DNA from: Clostridiaceae bacterium
GTDB taxonomy: Bacteria; Bacillota; Clostridia; Saccharofermentanales; DTU023
Reading direction: 5' to 3'
Assembly: GCA_012841255.1 (NCBI GenBank)
Contig: DUUZ01000237.1
Location: forward strand, 1 to 7,930
Length of the DNA: 7,930 nucleotides
Shown piece after piece: positions 1 through 4,562 of the stretch. The notes below the pieces were generated by a model that saw nothing but the letters and a program-made list of their open reading frames with translations, was not told where the DNA came from and searched no databases. Made by a program: the position numbers and the translations under genes. The stretch's first letter is position 1. Every line of letters begins with the position of its first letter.

Positions 1-353
1 AAGGATTGGGGGACGGTGCCGGCAGAATCAACAAGCTCCCTCCGCCCGCTTTCCAAAGGAGGCAGCGGGCCCTTGCCGGGTCCGGCAAAGCGGGACAGGG
101 TCCGGGCGTTGGACGAGGCTTCAGCCAGGATCTTGCGGATGGCCTCTTCCGAATCATCCCCCATGGAGGCAAAACCGTAGACACCGCCCCGGCGCACCCG
201 GGCGCTGATGCCGCTGTAGTCGCTCCACGTGTTGCCGACCATCTCCCCGTTCAGGAAGGTGACCCTGCGGGCTTCGTTGTGCTGGGCGCGGAGTTCTGTC
301 TCCGGCCCGTCCTCGAAGTATTTTTTATAGTCAACCAGATTATTTTTCAGCAT
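1..353 (-). CDS. TldD/PmbA-family metalloprotease-like protein, N-terminal part
   Basis: This gene runs off the left edge; 117 complete codons are visible. The product begins MLKNNLVDYKKYFEDG. It shows the N-terminal pattern of the TldD/PmbA (modulator of DNA gyrase) family: an ELRAQ strand (residues 20-24), FLNGE (33-37), SGISARV (47-53) and GVYGFAS (57-63), followed by a helix rich in Ala, Ile and Asn. Known family members form TldD/TldE-type proteases that act on modified peptides or unfolded proteins; the zinc-binding residues lie in the missing C-terminal part. The ATG start is forced by an in-frame TGA 15 nt upstream, and AGAGGT lies 4 nt before it. It follows the TIM-barrel gene on the same strand after 103 nt and could share its transcript. 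Whether it is the TldD-like or the TldE-like subunit cannot be told from this fragment. Confidence 0.8.
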   Translation of the reverse strand, partial: MLKNNLVDYKKYFEDGPETELRAQHNEARRVTFLNGEMVGNTWSDYSGISARVRRGGVYGFASMGDDSEEAIRKILAEASSNARTLSRFAGPGKGPLPPLESGRRELVDSAGTVPQS

Positions 354-433
354 CCCTACCTCTTTTCAACTGGAGAGTTGCCCGCAAGGACAGCTCCCGC
401 CTGAGATCCGACCCTCAGTCTATACTTTTTCAG

Positions 434-449
434 CCCGTCCGAGGACGGG
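434..449 (-). other. Short GC-rich hairpin between two minus-strand genes
   Basis: A perfect 6-bp stem (CCCGTC/GACGGG) with a 4-nt loop lies 7 nt past the stop codon of the TIM-barrel gene. On the minus strand it is followed by CTGAAAAAG rather than a run of T, so it does not look like a standard intrinsic terminator. It may stabilise the 3' end or cause partial attenuation before the TldD-like gene. The role is inferred and uncertain. Confidence 0.3.
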
Positions 450-456
450 AAGAAGC

Positions 457-1173
457 TCAGAATAAGGGCCGCCCCTCCCGGGCACCCTCAGCCGCCGAGG
501 CCCGGTACTTGTCCATTTTTCTCTTGAAGAGTTCGGCACTTGAGGGAGGCGTCACCGTAATGGCATTGGCGCCTGCACGGATGGTCTCCAGAATGCTTTC
601 ATCCGTCGGCCCGCCAGTGGCGATGATGGGGACGTCCGGATAGTTTTCCCGGATTTTCCTCACAATCTCCACGGTTTTCCCGGCTCCGCTGACATTTAAA
701 ATAGACACTCCGGCTTCAAGCCTGGATGCGATATCCATATGCTCCGACACGATGGTACAGATGATGGGGGTATCGACCACAAGATTGATGGACCGGATGG
801 TGTCCAGGGTCGTGGGGGAGTTGACCACCAGGCCCACGGCCCCCTGGGCCTCCGAAAAAATGGCGATCTGGGCGCAGCGGGCACCTCCTGTCGTCCCGCC
901 GCCTACGCCGGCAAAGACCGGGACAGGGGAGATGCTGATCAGGGCATTGGAAATAGCCGGATGGGGCGTAAAGGGATAAACCGCCATGACGGCGTCGGCG
1001 TTGTGGTTGATGATCTGGGCAGCATCCGTCGTGAAGATGACCGATTTGATGCGCCGGCCGTGGATCCGGATACCGGAGCATTCGGCGATGATTTTCGGCA
1101 TGTGGATGACGTCGGCCCGAAGCTGGGTGGTGATGTCGGGGATCTGCTTCCTTTTCCTGGATTGTTCATTCAC
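457..1173 (-). CDS. TIM-barrel protein of unknown function (clostridial type, often auto-named hydrolase)
   Basis: The protein has 238 residues, with no signal peptide and no membrane segment, so it is probably cytoplasmic. Its pattern of short hydrophobic strands followed by helices, with a late IIATGGPTDES segment (residues 184-193) and GANAITVTPPS (201-211), matches a beta/alpha barrel with a phosphate-binding site in strands 7-8, as in HisA-, TrpC- or ThiE-like enzymes. Other notable segments are YPFTPHPAIS (66-75), the glycine-rich GVGGGTTGG (89-97), VVNSPTT (116-122) and ILNVSGAGKT (158-167). I recognise this as a conserved clostridial family for which I know no reaction. The start is GTG, 9 nt after an AAAGGAGG ribosome binding site at 1183-1190. 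An overlapping ATG at 1169 is in another frame. The site is unusual because it can fold into a hairpin with the bases just before the start. Confidence 0.85.
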   Translation of the reverse strand: MNEQSRKRKQIPDITTQLRADVIHMPKIIAECSGIRIHGRRIKSVIFTTDAAQIINHNADAVMAVYPFTPHPAISNALISISPVPVFAGVGGGTTGGARCAQIAIFSEAQGAVGLVVNSPTTLDTIRSINLVVDTPIICTIVSEHMDIASRLEAGVSILNVSGAGKTVEIVRKIRENYPDVPIIATGGPTDESILETIRAGANAITVTPPSSAELFKRKMDKYRASAAEGAREGRPLF

Positions 1174-1174
1174 A

Positions 1175-1190
1175 AAAGGAGACCTCCTTT
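1175..1190 (-). promoter_or_regulatory. Ribosome binding site inside a perfect inverted repeat
   Basis: On the minus strand AAAGGAG (1190-1184) is followed after two bases by its exact complement CTCCTTT (1181-1175), immediately before the GTG start at 1173. As RNA this can form a stem of about 6 bp with a 4-nt loop that hides the whole Shine-Dalgarno sequence. This would lower translation unless the stem opens by heat, a bound factor or ribosomes. The inverted repeat is seen directly; the regulatory role is inference. Confidence 0.5.
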
Positions 1191-1261
1191 CTTCGTGTCC
1201 TATTATTTTACACGATATAATTTGAGCTTTATGCGGCCGGCCTGTAACAATCGCTGACTAT

Positions 1262-1291
1262 TTGACAGGCTGGCTTGCCGATATTTATCAT
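1262..1291 (+). promoter_or_regulatory. Sigma-70-type promoter for the flavoprotein/rhomboid pair
   Basis: A perfect -35 box TTGACA (1262-1267) and a 5-of-6 -10 box TATCAT (1286-1291) are separated by 18 nt. Transcription would start near 1298, leaving a leader of about 60 nt before the ATG at 1359. A second perfect -10 box, TATAAT at 1216-1221, has no good -35 partner. Confidence 0.6.
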
Positions 1292-1358
1292 AAGAAGTGT
1301 ATGTCCGGCGTGAGGGCCGTTCATTCAAGATTATTCCCTCAACCAGGAGGTTTCTGTC

Positions 1359-2516
1359 ATGGCGGAGCAAACGATTGTCATCATTGGAAGCGGTATCGCC
1401 GGCCTTTCAGCTGCGGAAGCAGCAAGGAAAACGAATCCGGATATCGGGATCGTCATCCTTTCGGAGAACCCGCATCTGCCCTATCACCGGCCCCGTCTGC
1501 CCGGCGTCATCATGGAGCCGGACAGCGCCGAAAAAATCAGGCTGCACGATGAGGCCTGGTACCAGGACAATAAGATGGATCTCCGCCGGGGCGTCCGGGT
1601 GAAAAAAGTCCACCCCGGCCGGCAGGAGGTGGAGCTGGAAGACGGATCCGCCGTTCCCTACGACAAGCTGATCCTGGCGACGGGCAGCCGGAGTTTCATG
1701 CCTCCCATGCCCGGCAATGACATCGAGGGAGTCTTCACCCTCTGGACCCTGGATGATGCACTGACCATTTCCGATTACATCAAGACGGCCAAGACGGCCG
1801 CTGTCATCGGCGGAGGCCTGCTGGGCCTTGAAGCCGCCTATGCCTTGAAACAGCGCGGCCTCGACACGGTCATTCTGGAACGCGGCTCAGGACTTTTGTC
1901 CCGCCAGCTGGACGACCGTTCCAGCGCCATGTTCCAGGAGCAGGTGGAGCGGGTCGGCGTCAGGGTCATGAAAAATGCCGTGACCGAGGCCATCCTGGCC
2001 GGACCCTCCGGCAAGGTCAGGGCCGTGAAGCTGGAAGACGGAACTGAAGTCCCTGCAGATATCGTGCTTGTCTCAACCGGCGTCCGCGCCCGCCTGGAAG
2101 TTATGGAAGGCCAAGACATCACGGTGGACCGCTGCTTTGTCACCAACGACCGGATGGAGACCAACCTGCCCAATATCTATGCAGCTGGGGATTGTGCCCT
2201 CATGGACGGGAAATGGTTCGGGCTCTGGTCCGTCTCAACCCGTGAGGGGAAGGTTGCCGGGGCCAATGCCGCCGGCGGCGATGAAACTTGTGTTATCCCC
2301 ACGCCTCCCTATCTGGTCAATACCATGGAGACCCGGATTGCATCGGCCGGCAATATTGCGCCCAAGGACCCCGAGATCTCCTCGCAGATTCACTTCGATG
2401 AAACGCAGCTGACCTATGACCGGAGAAATTTCCTGGGCGATAAACTGGTCGGCTATATCCTTCTGGGGGATACGACTCCCTTCTCCATGCTCAGCCGCGA
2501 ACTGCAGCAAGGCTAG
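1359..2516 (+). CDS. NADH:rubredoxin reductase-like FAD-dependent oxidoreductase
   Basis: The protein has 385 residues and is of the two-dinucleotide-binding-domain type (rubredoxin reductase, nitrite reductase large-subunit N-half, NROR). It has an N-terminal FAD motif GSGIAG (10-15), PYHRPRL (41-47, the P-Y-x-R-P-x-L signature of this group), LATGS (106-110), an NAD motif VIGGGLLGLEAA (149-160) ending in Glu174, which favours NADH over NADPH, and a second FAD motif NIYAAGDCA (272-280). No CxxC redox pair is seen, so it is not a thioredoxin reductase. Related clostridial enzymes pass electrons from NADH to rubredoxin, which feeds peroxide- and oxygen-reducing proteins such as rubrerythrin. 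The ATG has AGGAGG 8 nt upstream. The rhomboid gene follows 38 nt later and probably shares the transcript. The electron acceptor is inferred; a nitrite-reductase or ferredoxin partner is possible. Confidence 0.88.
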   Translation: MAEQTIVIIGSGIAGLSAAEAARKTNPDIGIVILSENPHLPYHRPRLPGVIMEPDSAEKIRLHDEAWYQDNKMDLRRGVRVKKVHPGRQEVELEDGSAVPYDKLILATGSRSFMPPMPGNDIEGVFTLWTLDDALTISDYIKTAKTAAVIGGGLLGLEAAYALKQRGLDTVILERGSGLLSRQLDDRSSAMFQEQVERVGVRVMKNAVTEAILAGPSGKVRAVKLEDGTEVPADIVLVSTGVRARLEVMEGQDITVDRCFVTNDRMETNLPNIYAAGDCALMDGKWFGLWSVSTREGKVAGANAAGGDETCVIPTPPYLVNTMETRIASAGNIAPKDPEISSQIHFDETQLTYDRRNFLGDKLVGYILLGDTTPFSMLSRELQQG

Positions 2517-2554
2517 GGGAAGACCGGCAGCAGGAGAGTGAGGCCGAGACCGGA

Positions 2555-3214
2555 ATGCTTCCGCTTCGAGACAGCCAGCCCAGTAAGAAATTACCTCTGG
2601 TCACTATCCTTCTGATCGGATTGAATACCCTGATCTTTTTGTACCAGTCAGCCCTGGATCTTCCGGGGCTTGAATCTTTTTTTGCCAGCTATGCCTTCGT
2701 GCCCAGGGATTTTTTCCTGACGGCAGGCGAGCGCCGCTTTTACGGCCAGCTTTTTTCCAGTATGTTCCTTCACGGCGACCTCAGCCATCTGGTCGGGAAT
2801 ATGTGGATTCTCTGGCTCTTCGGGGACAATGTCGAGGACCACCTGGGCAAAATCCGCTATGTCCTCTTTTACCTTGGGACCGGCCTGATCGCCATTTTGG
2901 CCCATGCCTTCTCCATGCCCCAGTCCACTGTCATTACCCTGGGGGCTTCAGGCGCCATCTCCGGGGTCATGGGGGCCTACCTGATCCTCTACCCCCGCTC
3001 CCAAATCCTGACCCTGATCCCTTTCCCGCCCTACTTTTTCAGGATCCCGGCCTTCATCTACCTGATTGTCTGGGTCATCCTGCAGCTGGTATCGGGCGTG
3101 GTTGCAGGCGGCGCATCAGATATCGCCTGGTGGGCTCATATCGCCGGTTTCGCCGGCGGCGCCCTGCTGACGGCCGGAGGCCGGAGAAGGGCCCGGGCCC
3201 GGCAGGGATCCTGA
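2555..3214 (+). CDS. Rhomboid-family intramembrane serine protease
   Basis: The protein has 219 residues with about six hydrophobic segments (roughly 14-31, 79-91, 101-119, 125-146, 165-185 and 192-207). It carries the rhomboid signatures: HGDLSHLVGNMW (73-84) with conserved Asn82, GASG (130-133) with the catalytic Ser132, and WWAHIAGFAGG (192-202) with the catalytic His195. The Ser/His pair is intact, so the enzyme should cleave membrane-embedded substrates; the substrate cannot be told. The length fits the minimal bacterial six-helix form. The ribosome binding site is weak (GTGAGG about 11 nt upstream) and no other in-frame start lies close upstream. It lies 38 nt after the flavoprotein gene, which suggests co-transcription. 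Its last 99 bases overlap the opposite-strand methyltransferase frame as read here. Confidence 0.93.
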   Translation: MLPLRDSQPSKKLPLVTILLIGLNTLIFLYQSALDLPGLESFFASYAFVPRDFFLTAGERRFYGQLFSSMFLHGDLSHLVGNMWILWLFGDNVEDHLGKIRYVLFYLGTGLIAILAHAFSMPQSTVITLGASGAISGVMGAYLILYPRSQILTLIPFPPYFFRIPAFIYLIVWVILQLVSGVVAGGASDIAWWAHIAGFAGGALLTAGGRRRARARQGS

Positions 3215-4018
3215 CCGCATCCTTTTCCGTTTCTTGATGTTCACCGAACCGCGGCTTACGGTTTTCGGTTTCTCCGCGTAAATCAGACTGCTCTGAATAT
3301 AGTCCCGGATGGCCAGGCCATGCCCCCATTTACGGGCATAGGCTTCCGTCACTTCTTCGCTCTCGATCGTGATATTGGCAAAACCGATGGCGCGGAATAC
3401 TTTTGTGATCTGCTCCACAGACCAGGCACCGCCCACTCAGGTTTTGGCCATATGGGGATCGGCCACCCATTCGGGCGGCAGGTCCTTCTTGGTCGTGATA
3501 TCTGAAATGGCAGTCCGTCCCCCGGGTTTCAAGACCCGGAAAATTTCCTTGTAGACGGTCGGTTTTTGCAGGGACAGATTGATGACGCAATTGCTCATCA
3601 CCAGATCGAAGGAATTATCCTCACAGGGGATATCCTCAATTTCGCCCTGAATGAAGCTGCAGTTGTCAAAACCCTGCTTGCGGGCAATGGCATTGGCCTT
3701 GTCCACCATGCTCTGCAAAGCGTCCACGCCGGTGACCCGGCCGGTCCCTCCAACGGCCCTGGCCGCAATGAAGCAATCCAGACCCCGGCCTGATCCCAGA
3801 TCCAGTACGGATTCACCCGGCTGGGGCTTGGCCATTTCATGCGGGTTCCCGCAGCCCAGTCCCAGATCCGCCTCCTCGGGCAGGAGGTCCAGGTCTTCTT
3901 TTTTATAGCCCAGGGACTCCGTAATGGTGCGGGCCTCTTCCTGCGTCCGGGTCTCTTCTGTCGCCAGAGATTCGTAATGATCCAAAATAGCTTTCTTGAT
4001 TTCTTTATCTTTATCCAT
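3116..4018 (-). CDS. arsM: Arsenite S-adenosylmethyltransferase (ArsM-like), predicted selenoprotein with in-frame UGA
   Basis: Read through a TGA at 3437-3439, the frame gives 300 residues with selenocysteine at 194. ArsM enzymes use S-adenosylmethionine to methylate trivalent arsenic in the cytoplasm. Visible motifs are GLGCGNP (53-59, Cys56), the SAM-binding VLDLGSGRGLD (71-81), GVDALQSMV (97-105) at the end of strand 2, SNCVINL (142-148, Cys144) and VLKPGGR (162-168). After the UGA the homology continues with VGGAWSVEQITKVFRAIGF. In human AS3MT the matching cysteines are Cys61, Cys156 and Cys206 (CLGGA), so the UGA replaces the third arsenic-binding cysteine exactly. A SECIS-like hairpin follows. 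Standard gene callers would give a 193-residue protein plus a separate GTG-started fragment. The ATG at 4018 has only a weak GAGAG-type ribosome binding site. Homologs end near residue 240-250 (AEKP); the basic and Pro/Gly-rich tail here overlaps the rhomboid gene and may reflect a 1-nt indel. ArsM identity is confident; substrate preference is untested. Confidence 0.87.
3243..3269 (+). terminator. Possible terminator hairpin between convergent genes
   Basis: ACCGAACCG (3243-3251) pairs with CGG (3259-3261) plus TTCGGT (3264-3269), leaving a 2-nt bulge and a 7-nt loop. On the plus strand it is followed by TTTCTCC, a poor U-tract. It begins 29 nt after the rhomboid stop, a normal terminator distance. 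On the minus strand no U-tract follows. Confidence 0.4.
3406..3424 (-). promoter_or_regulatory. Predicted bacterial SECIS element downstream of the UGA codon
   Basis: On the minus-strand RNA, UGGUCUG pairs with CAGAUCA in a 7-bp stem (one G-U pair) around the loop UGGAG. The stem starts 13 nt and the loop 20 nt after the UGA, inside the spacing usual for bacterial SECIS hairpins. The loop has a G among its first two bases, which fits the known consensus for SelB binding. The G-U pair becomes an A-C mismatch on the opposite strand, so the fold is better on the coding strand. The lower bases GCGG and CCGC further out could add a basal stem. Confidence 0.72.
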
Positions 4019-4047
4019 AACTCACTCTCTTTCTCTTTGCCAGCCCA

Positions 4048-4076
4048 ATAATAACAAGCGGTACGATTCCCGTCCA
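4048..4076 (-). promoter_or_regulatory. Candidate promoter of the arsM-like gene
   Basis: Read on the minus strand, TGGACG (4 of 6 to the -35 consensus, 4071-4076) and TATTAT (5 of 6 to the -10 consensus, 4048-4053) are 17 nt apart, and the -10 lies about 30 nt upstream of the ATG at 4018. I see no convincing ArsR-type dyad operator around it, so arsenic control is not shown by the sequence. Confidence 0.45.
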
Positions 4077-4201
4077 TGAAGGATGATACATTGGGCAAGA
4101 ACACACTGACGAAGGCATCCGCCGGCGTCATCGCCCTTCTCCCTAGCCCCATGGCATCCTCCAATGCCGGCCGGGAGATCCGTATAAAAGAGGAGAGCAT
4201 C

Positions 4202-4426
4202 ATGGATATCAAAGCGGTCATCGAAGATCTGGTTAAAAAACTCAAACTTGATACTGCCCTTATGGACCGGTTCAAGAAAGATCCCCTGAAAGCTGTGGAA
4301 GAGACGCTGGGCGTCAAGCTTCCGGAAGATCAGCTGAAAGCGGTAACCGATGGCGTCAGCGCCAAGCTTTCACTCGACCAGGCGGGCGATACACTGGATA
4401 AAGTCAAGGGCCTGTTCGGGGGATAA
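4202..4426 (+). CDS. Small conserved-type protein of unknown function (74 aa)
   Basis: The product begins MDIKAVIEDLVKKLKLD and is predicted to be almost all helical and charged, with no Cys, no signal peptide and a glycine-rich end (GLFGG). The central FKKDPLKAVEETLGVKLPED (22-41) resembles the N-terminal leader part of Nif11/NHLP-type peptides and a common clostridial small-protein family. No separate core peptide with Cys, Ser or Thr clusters follows, so it is probably not itself a RiPP precursor. I do not know its function. The ATG at 4202 is preferred because GAGGAG lies 6 nt before it. An in-frame ATG at 4076 would add 42 residues, but it lacks a ribosome binding site and the added part looks unlike the rest. 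It is divergent from the arsM-like gene and ends 47 nt before a strong terminator, so it is probably transcribed alone. Confidence 0.75.
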   Translation: MDIKAVIEDLVKKLKLDTALMDRFKKDPLKAVEETLGVKLPEDQLKAVTDGVSAKLSLDQAGDTLDKVKGLFGG

Positions 4427-4473
4427 CTGTTGCATAGCCTCCCCCTCCTTTGAAGTGCAAACGTCATGAGTCG

Positions 4474-4497
4474 GCCGGCCCGCAAGGGCCGGCTTTT
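4474..4497 (+). terminator. Intrinsic terminator after the small-protein gene
   Basis: A perfect 8-bp GC stem (GCCGGCCC, 4474-4481; GGGCCGGC, 4486-4493) closes a GCAA tetraloop and is followed by TTTT. It separates the small-protein gene from the fucosidase fusion gene, whose transcription must therefore start mostly at a promoter between about 4498 and 4550. Confidence 0.85.
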
Positions 4498-4562
4498 CAA
4501 TGGGGGCTGCCGCCCTTTCTGCTATCATAAAAACGATCATTTCTTGAGCCAGAGGAGACAGG

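Noticed and set aside
6..404. Plus-strand open frame of 132 residues
   Set aside because: It is the shadow of the TldD/PmbA-family gene on the minus strand. It has no ribosome binding site and no family-like sequence.
434..449. Hairpin as an intrinsic terminator for the TIM-barrel gene
   Set aside because: No T-run follows it on the minus strand, so it is listed only as a hairpin.
739..1257. Plus-strand open frame of 172 residues opposite the TIM-barrel gene
   Set aside because: It is rich in Gly, Asp and Arg with no recognisable fold, and it lies antiparallel to a gene with clear barrel motifs and a strong ribosome binding site.
3437..3439. TGA as an ordinary nonsense mutation making the arsM-like gene a pseudogene
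   Set aside because: It falls exactly on a conserved catalytic cysteine, the frame is intact and homologous on both sides, and a SECIS-like hairpin follows at the right distance.
3437..3439. TGA read as Trp under an alternative genetic code
   Set aside because: The genes ending at 457 and 3214 use TGA as a normal stop, and the family has Cys, not Trp, at this position.
4076..4201. Upstream ATG that would extend the small protein by 42 residues
   Set aside because: It has no ribosome binding site, overlaps the opposite -35 region, and the extra residues differ in composition; the ATG at 4202 has GAGGAG at a good distance.
3598..4317. Minus-strand open frame of 239 residues overlapping the arsM-like gene and the small protein
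   Set aside because: It is a frame-shifted shadow of the methyltransferase; its sequence is low in motif content and it covers the divergent promoter region.
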